Below are positions 19,127 to 26,821 of a stretch of DNA of 27,500 nt, piece after piece. The translations under genes were made by a program, and so were the position numbers. The DNA comes from Chrysomallon squamiferum (lineage: Eukaryota; Mollusca; Gastropoda; Neomphalida; Peltospiridae): assembly GCA_012295275.1 (NCBI GenBank), contig CM022667.1, positions 11,462,538 through 11,490,037 on the forward strand, read 5' to 3'. Below the pieces are notes generated by a model. It did not search any database and was not told where the DNA came from. It was given only the letters and a program-made list of their open reading frames with translations. Every line of letters starts with the position of its first letter. Within the stretch, counting starts at the first letter, position 1.

Positions 19127-19377
19127 TAGATAACTGCTCTGACACAAAAGGATTTTTCAAATGTTCAAGCGGAAGATGTATAGCAGGCAAGCTTAAATGT
19201 GACGGCCGTGATAACTGTGGGGATAACTCTGACGAAAAAGACTGTAAAGGGTTATCTGCTCTTGATATCGTTTGGATAGGTGTGGCGGTCGGTATTTGTG
19301 TCCTGGTTGCTGTTTGTGTGACTGTGCGCTTCCTGGTTTTACGCTGGAGAAACAAACAAAAATATGAAGACATATAA
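15717..19377 (+). CDS. CUB-LDLa single-pass type I membrane protein, four coding exons
   Basis: The coding sequence joins 15717-15807, 18208-18438, 18733-18870 and 19130-19377 (708 nt, 235 residues plus TAA). Residues 1-25 form a hydrophobic signal peptide. Residues about 37-152 form a CUB domain with the usual four cysteines (C37, C64, C91, C113). Residues 156-192 form an LDLa module with six cysteines (C156, C165, C170, C177, C183, C192) and the acidic S-D-E near its end. Residues about 199-221 form a transmembrane helix, followed by a short basic tail ending Y-E-D-I. Possible N-glycosylation sequons are N44, N84, N136 and, less likely, N155. All introns are phase 1 with GT-AG ends. CUB and LDLa modules bind protein ligands outside the cell and combine in proteins such as NETO and LRP3/LRP12, but this protein is much smaller. 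A small co-receptor or adhesion role is inference; the ligand is unknown. I know of no symbol to assign. Confidence 0.88.
16405..16471. repeat. (AAAT)n-(AAT)n microsatellite in intron 1
   Basis: AAAT units change to a pure AAT run. Confidence 0.96.
16821..16868. repeat. (CA)n-(TA)n microsatellite in intron 1
   Basis: CA units with small interruptions, then TA from about 16845. Confidence 0.93.
16880..17249 (+). mobile_element. Probable DNA-transposon remnant with one terminal inverted repeat
   Basis: The right end (about 17171-17249) reads inward on the minus strand as CACTGGAACCTCGACTTACG and then AGCTTAATTCGTACC. It resembles the CAGTGGAACCTCG-type ends of Tigger/pogo-like elements as I remember them. 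The region from 16880 shares a TTACGAGC-like string near its start, but no full left repeat is visible. Its composition (more GC at 16880-17035, then AT-rich) differs from the flanks. No transposase is recognisable. The left boundary is a guess. Confidence 0.45.
17249..17291. repeat. (TG)n-(TA)n microsatellite in intron 1
   Basis: TG to about 17277, then TA. It starts exactly where the transposon-like end stops. Confidence 0.96.
17293..17740. other. Intron 1 interior, no feature beyond poly(A)
   Basis: AT-rich unique sequence with poly(A) at about 17598-17617. No coding signature is visible. Confidence 0.6.
17743..17800. repeat. Degenerate AAT/AAC/GCA triplet tract
   Basis: A short decayed triplet repeat within intron 1. 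Confidence 0.85.
17809..18003 (-). mobile_element. Antisense tRNA-derived SINE-like element
   Basis: On the minus strand the element starts near 18003 with a tRNA-like head. An A-box-like TGGCCGAAAGG lies at 17986-17996 and a B-box GTTCGATTC at 17934-17942, separated as in a tRNA. The T-stem does not pair well and the acceptor arms do not match, so it is not a working tRNA gene. An unrelated body follows, and the element ends in (CATA)n at 17809-17832, a microsatellite tail typical of SINEs. No target-site duplication was identified. Confidence 0.6.
18110..18206. repeat. (TTA)n-(GTT)n microsatellite at the 3' end of intron 1
   Basis: A TTA run to about 18160, then GTT and TTA again, immediately before the CAG acceptor. 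Confidence 0.97.
18208..18438 (+). CDS. Exon 2: N-terminal part of the CUB domain
   Basis: It encodes residues 31-108 (both end codons split). The acceptor ATTACAG precedes 18208 and the donor ACGG|GTAAGT follows 18438. Cysteines 37, 64 and 91 are here. The hydrophobic stretch [11 protein letters not shown] between C64 and C91 is the typical CUB core strand, and L-T-V followed by D-G matches the C3-C4 segment of the fold. The exon is 231 nt, so it is symmetrical (phase 1-1). Confidence 0.9.
18439..18732 (+). other. Intron 2 (294 bp)
   Basis: This is a phase 1 intron, GTAAGT to TTTTCAG, interrupting the CUB domain. It is rich in TG and TATG sequence, with a (TA)19 run at about 18552-18589. 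Confidence 0.88.
18552..18589. repeat. (TA)19 microsatellite in intron 2
   Basis: A pure TA run. Confidence 0.97.
18733..18870 (+). CDS. Exon 3: C-terminal part of the CUB domain
   Basis: It encodes residues 108-153 plus the first base of codon 154. The acceptor TTTTCAG precedes 18733 and the donor AAAG|GTGAGC follows 18870. It carries the fourth CUB cysteine (I-C-G at 112-114) and the closing strands (Y-V-W-I-H-F-E-V, then N-F-E-I-I-I-T-A-F) that end CUB domains. The 138-nt exon is symmetrical phase 1-1. Confidence 0.9.
18883..18965. repeat. (TC)41 microsatellite in intron 3
   Basis: A pure TC run starting 12 bases after the donor GT. Confidence 0.98.
19058..19127. repeat. (TTA)23 microsatellite at the 3' end of intron 3
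   Basis: A pure TTA/ATT run ending in the TTTAG acceptor. Confidence 0.98.
19130..19377 (+). CDS. Exon 4: LDLa module, transmembrane helix, tail and stop
   Basis: It encodes residues 154-235 and the TAA at 19375-19377. The acceptor is ATTTAG, ending an uninterrupted (ATT)n run. The LDLa module occupies residues 156-192 with all six cysteines. The Asp expected just before the fifth cysteine is Asn182, with Asp181 next to it. A hydrophobic helix follows (about 199-221), with R220 near its cytoplasmic end and then [11 protein letters not shown], a positive-inside tail. The open frame continues upstream through the repeat only because (ATT)n contains no stop in that frame. Confidence 0.93.
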
Positions 19378-19560
19378 GACGAGTGAAAAGGACTGTAAAA
19401 TGTACACACCGTTGAGTGAGTTTGATTTTGAATGATTTCAAAGAGAGTGAAATGTTGATAGCTATCGTCATTGCTTAAACTGTTTGAGTTTAGTTATATT
19501 CCAGTTGCCATAAATATACCATAATACTCCAATAAAATAATAACGTATATGTGTATGTAC
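19378..19560 (+). terminator. 3' UTR with polyadenylation signal
   Basis: AATAAA at 19531-19536 lies 154 bases after the stop codon. A GT-rich stretch at 19546-19560 is a plausible downstream element, so cleavage near 19545-19560 is likely. More AATAAA copies sit in an AATA repeat at about 19585-19607 and could serve as a second site. Confidence 0.65.
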
Positions 19561-19564
19561 ATTA

Positions 19565-19800
19565 ATAACTTTCATAAAAAAAAATAAAAAATAAATAAAT
19601 AAATAAACATCGCAATTATTCAATACAATATGTCATTTGTTAGTAATCTTAATTTAAAAAGTTTAATTACAAATTTTTAATTAAATTGAATCATTTTCTT
19701 GGAGTATAGTTCTTACCAATAGCTTTTATAAATTTAAACTAAAAAAATAAATAATAATAAAATCATTTTAAAAAACAACAACAAACAAACCATTACTTTT
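19565..19800. other. AT-rich stretch downstream of the gene
   Basis: It contains AAAT units at 19585-19607, AT-rich DNA that may hold decayed outer copies of the following repeat, and A-rich DNA. Confidence 0.5.
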
Positions 19801-20340
19801 CAACATTATATTTTGCCAACAATATTCCTATAAACCGTTTAAATAAACTTCGCCTTTCGAATAATAATCGACAGTACCCGCCTTTAAGTCGTTAATTAAA
19901 TTCTATCACTTTTTGCCAAAAGCTAAAAATCATCTTAGGCTTCAACGCGACATTTTGACATCAACGCCCCTGTAAATTATTCAATTCAGTCTTGTCAATT
20001 TTCAGCACAATACCTCACTTGTTAGGGCCGCCGCTTTTAAATCGTTAATTACAGCTCATCGATTTTTCTTATTAACAGCACAATATCTTAAATTATTTAG
20101 TCATACCTAATCTCTTGTCAGTATAAAATGTTTGCTCGCTAACGAATGACAGCGTCCCGTTAAATCGTTAATTAAATGTCGTCTTCAGCGTTTATTATTT
20201 TTCAAAACTGTCTCAGTATTTCCAATAACCGGCAGTGCTGCTTTAAGTCGTTAACTAAACCTCCTGGTTTTCGTCACAGTGTTTGGCTTATCAAAAGCCA
20301 AAGAATAACATTTCAGCCACCATCGTTAATTAAACTTATT

Positions 20341-20364
20341 ATTATTTTTTTTTTTTTTTTTTTT
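20341..20364. repeat. Poly(T) inside the 76-bp repeat array
   Basis: A T homopolymer extending one repeat unit. Confidence 0.92.
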
Positions 20365-20561
20365 ACACACCGTGTTTTGTTTGCCTATAGCCAAAAAGTA
20401 TATTTATATATATTTTCAAGATATTTTAGCAGCAGTGCCGCTGTAAATCTATTTAAATAAAACTTATCATTTTTCAACACCATATATCACGTGTCAGTAA
20501 CCGACAGTGCCCCTTTAATCATTAATTAAGCCTTAGGACTTTTTGACATATTATTCTGCAT

Positions 20562-20588
20562 AAAAAAAAAAAAAAAAAAAATTTTTTT
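20562..20588. repeat. Poly(A)-poly(T) inside the 76-bp repeat array
   Basis: An A homopolymer followed at once by a T run. Confidence 0.92.
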
Positions 20589-20647
20589 ATTTGTCAGCAA
20601 TATCTTATCGACAGTTGTCCTTTAAATATAGTTAATTAAAACTCATC

Positions 20648-20680
20648 TTTTTTTTTTTTTTTTTTTTTTTTTTTTCCCCC
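20648..20680. repeat. Poly(T) inside the 76-bp repeat array
   Basis: A T homopolymer of about 27 bases ending in CCCCC. Confidence 0.93.
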
Positions 20681-20709
20681 AGTATTTGGCTTACCAACAG
20701 ACAAATTTT

Positions 20710-20781
20710 TAATAATAATGAATAAATAAATAAATAAATAAATAATAATAATAAGAATAATAATAAGAATAATAATAAATA

Positions 20782-20812
<31 letters not shown>

Positions 20813-20815
20813 ACA
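20710..20815. repeat. (AAAT)n/(AAT)n inside the 76-bp repeat array
   Basis: AAAT and AAT units with some AAG changes, interrupting the satellite. Confidence 0.94.
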
Positions 20816-21224
20816 AAATCTTATCTTGTTAATTAAACCTTGGAACTTACTGACAACAAAAAAAAAAAAAAAAAATGAAAAAGAAAACAAAAAAAGAAAA
20901 ACGAATTTGAACGATATGTTATCAACAGTACCTTTTTAAATCATCTGATTAAACCATATCACTTTTCAAAACGCTACATCTATCTTTCCTGTAATGAACA
21001 GTGCAGCTTTAAATGGCTAATTAAACCTCAACGCCTTTCAACCACCACCACATCTCACTTCTCAGTATCCAACCATTAGTGTGCCCTTTAAATAATTCAA
21101 TTAAAAACCTCTTCATTTCTCAACACCACAATCTCGCTTGCCATTAAAGTAACAGTGGCCCTTTAAATCGTTAATTACACTACGTCACTTTTGACACGAT
21201 ATTCTGCTGACTGTTTGCACCTCG

Positions 21225-21860
21225 TCAAGAGCGGCCGAAGGGAGAGGCTAGGAAATTACGTGACGTCGTTCTCGTATTACTGACACAAAGTGTCACACTT
21301 AGAAAACCTGTCACTCTATTACATCTGTGTTATTTTTTTTACCGTTCTGCACAAGCATCGCTTCCTGGGTGAAATGAACACACACCAGTCTGTGACGAAA
21401 ACAGAACTAAGTACAAGATGTCTGCACTAGAACAAACCGAAAGTTAAAGGTGCTGACTGACGGCGCGACTTTTTGCTTCGTATCTGTCTGTGTCAGGCGA
21501 TTTGCTCGTTAGTGAGTTTTTGCTGACAGAATTTGGTTCTAATAACTTCCCCTTCGCTGCAGCTTTTAGTGCGAGTTTGTGTGTGTTAGTTGAATAAGCG
21601 ATGAATGAAACTGCATTTTGTAGATCGTTATGAAAAGTTAAGTCATGATAATGCGCCTTTACATGTAAAGTTTGACGTCCCATCCAGACTTTTCAAGTTT
21701 TTTTGTTGTTTTTTTAAATTATATCCCGTTCCAACCATTTAATGTGAAAGTCGCATCCGTAAATGCTCAGTTGTTATTATTCTTAATATCCAGTTCCGAC
21801 CATATTTTCTACTGATATGAGAATATGGTACTGACATATTTAACTTAGTGCTTTGTCTAC
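21225..21860. other. GC-richer unique region, no firm gene
   Basis: It starts where the satellite ends. It includes TTACGTGACGTCG at about 21257 (CRE-like) and a TGACAC-AAA-GTGTCA inverted repeat at 21281-21295. A minus-strand frame at 21444-21683 (79 codons) has mixed composition but no recognisable domain or splice sites. Confidence 0.4.
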
Positions 21861-21863
21861 TTT

Positions 21864-21903
21864 TTGTTGTTGTTGTTGTTGTTGTTTGTTTGTTTGTTTG
21901 TTT
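21864..21903. repeat. (GTT)n-(GTTT)n microsatellite
   Basis: GTT triplets change to GTTT tetramers. Confidence 0.94.
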
Positions 21904-21931
21904 GGGGAGGGTTTGTTGTTGTTGTTTTCTA

Positions 21932-22152
21932 TGCATTTTTTTTTTCTTTTCTTCCTCCGTTTTCTTCTTTCATATTCTTCTGCACATTCTATTTCAACGT
22001 GTTACTTCTTCTTCTTTCTATTTCTTTTTCTTTATCTTTTTCTTGTTTTTCTCTGTTTTTACTTTTTCTTCTCTTTCATCTCTTTTTTCCACTTTTCTTC
22101 TTATTTTATTTACTCTGCTTTTTTCTTTTTCTCTGCATTTTAAATCTTTCGT

Positions 22153-22188
<36 letters not shown>

Positions 22189-22228
22189 TTAAATTTCTTT
22201 TCTCCACCATCATCTCTTTTTTTCTATT
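21932..22228 (+). repeat. Polypyrimidine tract (T/C-rich) with poly(T)
   Basis: Nearly 300 bases are mostly T and C, with TTCTTTT-type units and a poly(T) at about 22156-22187. Three long overlapping open frames (Phe/Leu/Ser-rich) result from the composition. Confidence 0.92.
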
Positions 22229-22229
22229 T

Positions 22230-22525
22230 ATCTTTTAATTATATATATATATATATAAGTTGACATAACCTAGTTGGTAATAAATATTTATTTGTTTTTA
22301 AATGTTCATATTTAATCAGGAATTAGATAAATACGTGGTTATCTCCCGTGTTAAGAGTTCAAGATAAGGAGAGGAAATCAGACAGATGCTTCCTCCAGTA
22401 CGATACTTCCTTTCAAAATTTCAGAAATTTGAAATCTTAGTATCTAATGTTCACGAGCGGAAAAGGTAAATTTAAATATGTCTCAATTTGATTTTTAAAT
22501 ACAAGATTTTAATATTAGTAATTAA
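22230..22525. other. Intergenic, no gene seen
   Basis: There is a TA run at about 22241-22256, then unique AT-rich DNA without coding signature. Confidence 0.6.
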
Positions 22526-22526
22526 T

Positions 22527-22528
<2 letters not shown>

Positions 22529-22584
<56 letters not shown>

Positions 22585-22610
22585 CAAGAACAACAGTAAT
22601 AATAATAGTT
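22529..22610. repeat. (AAT)n microsatellite
   Basis: A pure AAT run to about 22580, then AAC and AAT units. Confidence 0.96.
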
Positions 22611-22692
22611 AATTAATATAAAAAAAGAAGAGAGAAAATAAAAGATTAACTGATTTGTGAACGCAAAGAAAAAGTATGGACGGTAGCAAAAC

Positions 22693-22797
<105 letters not shown>

Positions 22798-22805
22798 GGG
22801 GATTG

Positions 22806-22857
22806 AAAGAAAACATTTACATTTACATAACAAAGAAAACATTTACATTTACATAAC
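22806..22857. repeat. Perfect 26-bp tandem duplication
   Basis: Two identical 26-bp copies, 22806-22831 and 22832-22857, contain AACATTTACATTTACATAAC. They lie ten bases after the (GA)n array. Confidence 0.95.
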
Positions 22858-22859
22858 GA

Positions 22860-23485
22860 GAGAACCGAAACAAACACCATGACAAAATCAAAGAGACAGG
22901 AGAACAAAAAAATGTAATAAAAATACACAAAAAGAAAACGGATAACCAACAAGAGTATAAGAGATAATAAATAAAAAGAGAAAAAAAAAGAACGAAAACA
23001 TAAGAAAAAAAAAAAAAAAAAAGTAATAGTATTCTTTTAGACATTTGAAAGTCTAGGTGAGGCGTGGCTGGATCATATCCTCAACGAGCCGTGACAACGA
23101 TTCCGAGAGGGATGGGTAGACTGAAAACCAGACAGTGCAGCGCCACATATTTAGACTTTAATGACGATCGTCCCGCGACCAGCTATTTTTATAAGTAGAC
23201 TGGTGTTAATCCGTCTCGTTATACAAAATAATTACAGTAGTACTTACAGCGTATCATTGTATGGATTTTTAATAACAACAGTTTCCGAATCTGTCAGAAA
23301 TAAACGTTTTGGGGTGGAGTTAAAGGTAGTGTTAAAATGCAATTTCTCGGTACTTGTTAAAAGAGTCAAAACCAGTAAAATACGTTGTTTTTGTGTCCAT
23401 TAGTTACTTCCTGACTTATCAATAAAAACAGTGACTCAGATTGAGTCATATAAATTTAGTGATTCAAAAAATAAAACCCAACTTG
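22860..23485. other. Intergenic, no gene seen
   Basis: A-rich to 23025, then a short unique segment. The frame at 23161-23403 (80 codons) has no recognisable domain. Confidence 0.5.
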
Positions 23486-23490
23486 AAATC

Positions 23491-23593
23491 TTTTATTTAT
23501 TTACTGATTTATTTATTTATTTATTTATTTATTTACTTTTCTTGTTGTTGTTGTTATGACGATGATGATGATGATGATAATGATTATTATTAA

Positions 23594-23638
<45 letters not shown>
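23491..23638. repeat. (TTTA)n, (GAT)n and (TTA)n cluster
   Basis: TTTA to about 23535, GTT and GAT at 23542-23580, then TTA to 23638. Confidence 0.95.
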
Positions 23639-23815
23639 GCGGAAGGGGGCATTTCAGATTATCTTTCATTCAGTCTAATAACTATTAACACTTTCAGAAA
23701 CAAAAAATACAAAACAAAAAGAATAACAACAAGAAACAAACAAACAAAAACACACCCAGAAACATAGAAAGAGATTTCCATAAGCCTTCGTACCTGAAAA
23801 TCTCTGTGGATATGA

Positions 23816-23817
23816 AT

Positions 23818-23864
<47 letters not shown>

Positions 23865-24075
23865 TTACTATTACAACAATTACCACTACTATTATTTTTA
23901 TTTTTATTTATTTATTTGTTTGTTTACTTGTTACTATTAATACTACTACCATTATTACAACAATGACAACTACTATTATCTTTATTTATTTATTTATATA
24001 TTTGTTTCGATTTGTTTATTTGTTTGTCTGTTTGTTTATATGTGAGAATTTTTTTTTTTTTTTTTTTTTTTTTTT
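23816..24075. repeat. (TTTA)n cluster with TAC triplets and poly(T)
   Basis: TTTA 23816-23866, decayed TAC/ATT triplets, TTTA and TTTG again at about 23978-24042, then poly(T) 24049-24075. Confidence 0.94.
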
Positions 24076-24258
24076 AATCATTTTACGCTTTCGCAACAAG
24101 ATGTATTATAACAACAGATACGTTCTCAACACACCAAAATACGTGGACTGAATGTAGTCGCCGCTGCTAGATACATTTAGGAACGGAATATTAAGCATCG
24201 GCATCTAATTACTTCGATAAGAAACAAAATTTCAAATCGTTTTATTTATTTTAAAATC

Positions 24259-24271
24259 ACACACACACACA

Positions 24272-24349
<78 letters not shown>
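24259..24349. repeat. (CA)n-(GA)37 compound microsatellite
   Basis: CA at 24259-24273 changes to a pure GA run to 24349. Confidence 0.98.
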
Positions 24350-24352
<3 letters not shown>

Positions 24353-25050
24353 ATTAATTCCACACGATATTGACTGTTACCTGACTGTCGTATATCACAC
24401 ACACAAACCCTTTCCCACGAAAAAAAAAGAAAAAAAGAAAAAAAAAGGGCCATTAATGTCCAAGTAATTTTCAATCATTTCGCAAGTGCCATCACATTTT
24501 AACAGGTTTCGTTTCCGGACAGGGCCTTTTCATCAAAACCGTGTCCAATTTCCACACTCTCTGTGCCACATGTCAGAAAAGCTTCGCTCACAAAAGCACT
24601 GCGCATGCTCGGACGAGCAAATTATTGCAGTGGCTTAAAAACGAGCGAAGAAAAAAATAAGAAAAAAAATTTCAACTAATTAACCTTTTTTATTTTTTCG
24701 AGAGTGCTACTTTTAATCACCTATCAACAAGTTACAATTAGGAAGCAATTCTTACTGTGTTTTGTTAATACAACGCTGTTAAACGGAGCGAGTTAAGAGC
24801 CAATTGAGTCTGTTGCAGAAGACCTCTTGGCTTTCTGTTCGTTCTTTTGCTCTTTCATCTGACGAGATCGACTAAGCGAATGACTCAATCGCGCAACCAC
24901 TCACGTGCGAGATCGCACATAAATTGAAACGTGCGCGATGTCAATAACGCGTCGGGTTTCACGCTTTTTAAAACAGTTGACTTTTGTCTGATCGTTTCAT
25001 TTTCACCGAAGACCGAACATAAGGAAGACATTGTTTTATTAACAAACATA
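24350..25050. other. CpG-richer unique island, no gene recognised
   Basis: The segment at 24480-25000 is notably richer in CpG than most of the window. It contains TGCGCATGC at about 24600-24608 (like part of an NRF1 site), CACGTG at 24902-24907 (an E-box), and arms GTGCGA and TCGCAC around 24905-24918. It could be a promoter for a gene outside the window or an enhancer. No open frame or exon stands out. Confidence 0.35.
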
Positions 25051-25146
25051 AAACAAAAAAAAAAAAAAAAAATCGCGGTCTCGCTCCATAGTTAGAAAGT
25101 TTTCCAACCGCTGAAGAAAGATTTCGTTTTTAAATGTAAGTAGACG

Positions 25147-25147
<1 letters not shown>

Positions 25148-25211
<64 letters not shown>

Positions 25212-25252
25212 ATTGTTGTTTTTTTGTTGTTGCTGCTGCTGCTGCTGTTGTT
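25148..25252. repeat. (TTA)n-(GTT)n-(GCT)n microsatellite
   Basis: TTA to 25180, GTT to about 25220, a T run, then GCT at 25230-25246. The poly-Asn/Gln frame on the minus strand is a translation of this repeat. Confidence 0.96.
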
Positions 25253-25292
25253 GATCTCTCTTTATATTTTTACTGCTGCTATTAACGTTGCT

Positions 25293-25397
25293 ACACACAC
25301 ACACACACTCACACTCACACACTCATGTATGTATTGTATTGTATTGCATGTATGTATGTATGTATGTATGTATGTATGTATGTATGTATGTATGTAT
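25293..25397. repeat. (AC)n and (TATG)13 microsatellites
   Basis: AC units at 25293-25323, TTGTA units, then a pure TATG run to 25397. Confidence 0.96.
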
Positions 25398-25399
25398 TT

Positions 25400-25670
25400 A
25401 CACATATCACTGTAGTCGAAATTTATATTAACAATAATTTTAATATTAACAAGAATTGTACACTGAGGGGCGTTAACGGCTTTGTTTTGTGACATCATAA
25501 TTATACAATAGTTGTTACATTGTTAAAAGGATGTTCTCAGTATTTTATTCATAGCGTTTTTCCTGCTAATCTCATATTAAATTTCCTAGTGTTGTGAAAT
25601 ATATATATTATGTCTATGAGTCTTTCAGTTTTAAATTAATATACTGTAAAGTACTGTTAAATGTTTATGT
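25400..25670. other. Intergenic, no gene seen
   Basis: Unique AT-rich sequence. Confidence 0.6.
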
Positions 25671-25675
25671 GTGTA

Positions 25676-25745
25676 GTATGTATGTATGTATGTATGTATG
25701 TATGTATGTATGTATCTGTCTATGTGTGTGTGTGTGTGTGTGTAT
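25676..25745. repeat. (TATG)n-(TG)n microsatellite
   Basis: TATG to about 25715, then TG at 25722-25743. Confidence 0.96.
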
Positions 25746-25803
25746 ATGTGCGTGCATTCGTATATCTTTACGGTCCCCTCTGTTAATTATCTGCGTTATG
25801 TAC

Positions 25804-25872
25804 GTTTATTTATTTATTTATTTATTTGTTTGTTTGTTTGTTTGTTTGTTTGTTTATTCATTCATTCATTTA
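25804..25872. repeat. (TTTA)n-(TTTG)n-(TTCA)n compound microsatellite
   Basis: Three tetranucleotide motifs follow one another, each a single-base change from the last. Confidence 0.96.
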
Positions 25873-25932
25873 CTTTCATTTGTTCACGAAGCTACTCTAC
25901 TCTACATTTTAGTTTGTTCTACTTCATTAAAA

Positions 25933-25958
25933 TAGTAATAATAATAATAATAATAAGT
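25933..25958. repeat. (AAT)8 microsatellite
   Basis: A short AAT run. Confidence 0.92.
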
Positions 25959-25959
25959 A

Positions 25960-26340
25960 ACTAAATGCAAACTTGACAAACTTCACAGAACGAATGATGA
26001 GGCAAAACGCTGATGGTATGACAATGTTATGATTATACGAGAATGTAAAAAATGATGTGACAATACGCATTATGATGTTAAAGATCAAAATAAGTAATGT
26101 ATTATTTTAACAGACTACTTTTGTTACTATTTATAGCTATTATTTTAGTCGAACATAAAACAGAAGAAATAAAAATAGATAAGCAGAAAGAAAGAAAGAA
26201 AGAAGAAATGATAACAATACATTTGGCATGACTGCGTATGAATGAGAGAGAGAGATAAATAATAAAAGACAGATAGACGAGAAACAAAGTCAAAAAGACA
26301 AAAAATAGCTAGATGTTAGTTATTATAGATTCGTAGATAA
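25960..26340. other. Intergenic, no gene seen
   Basis: AT-rich unique sequence with short (AAAG)n at about 26184-26202. Confidence 0.6.
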
Positions 26341-26430
26341 ATAACTAGATAAATAAATAAATTAATAAACAAATAAAACAAACAAACAAACGAATGAATA
26401 TATAAAGCAAAAACTTAAACAAACAGAATA
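26340..26430. repeat. (AAAT)n/(AAAC)n low-complexity tract
   Basis: AAAT, AAAC and GAAT units with frequent changes. Confidence 0.85.
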
Positions 26431-26820
26431 AACAAAATATATGTGCTTACGTGTTATATAGTTCATGCAATTATGCTCGCTAAGTATTTCGAACTTACTC
26501 AAATTGTAAAGGAAACAGTTGCACTTAAACTATTCAGTATAATATCATTACACAAGATGTTTCTCTTTTTCTTTCTTTGTTTTCTCCATCTGAAGGTTCT
26601 TTTTCTTGGTTTCTCTGTCTTCTGGTTTTCTCAATATTATTTCAACACGTCTCTAAGTTGTCTCGGTACTAGCTGAAGATATTGTATCATTAAGGTCGTA
26701 AAGTTTCGGAATCGTACTGTCCATCTTGCGCATATACACCATAAACCTTCTCAAGTATCACACTTTGATCGTGGTGTAGGTTGCGGTAGACGTATTGCAT
26801 TCATTTGTTAAGTTAATACG
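26430..26820. other. Intergenic, no firm gene
   Basis: The frame at 26443-26676 (77 codons) has a hydrophobic stretch but a pyrimidine-rich origin, and no splice sites or domain are recognisable. Confidence 0.5.
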
Positions 26821-26821
26821 T

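Larger units (their letters stand above)
18871..19129 (+). other. Intron 3 (259 bp), built almost wholly of microsatellites
   Basis: This is a phase 1 intron, GTGAGC to ATTTAG, between the CUB and LDLa modules. It consists of (TC)41 from 18883, a (TA)n run at 18984-19005, and (TTA)n from about 19058 up to the acceptor. Apart from the donor there is no AG before the acceptor. Confidence 0.88.
19800..21225 (+). repeat. Degenerate tandem repeat with unit of about 76 bp
   Basis: The core CTTTAAATCGTTAATTAAAC recurs, followed by CACTTTTCAACACCA-like, CTCACTTGTCAGTAAC-like and GACAGTG-like segments. Cores lie near 19891, 20044, 20167, 20250, 20325, 20452, 20521, 20631, 20828, 20946, 21016, 21096 and 21170. 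Many spacings are 70-83 bases, or about twice that where a weak copy lies between (for example near 19966). Longer gaps hold poly(A), poly(T) or AATA insertions. No coding frame survives. Confidence 0.88.

Noticed and set aside
18871-19129. Upstream extension of the exon 4 frame to 18871
   Set aside because: The extension is Ser-Leu and Tyr runs from (TC)n and (TTA)n inside intron 3. Splice sites and phase place the exon start at 19130.
21848-22238. Three overlapping frames of 96-124 codons rich in Phe and Leu
   Set aside because: They are translations of a polypyrimidine tract in all three frames.
25092-25322. Poly-Asn/Gln protein on the minus strand
   Set aside because: It is a direct translation of (TTA)n, (GTT)n and (GCT)n repeats with no exon context.
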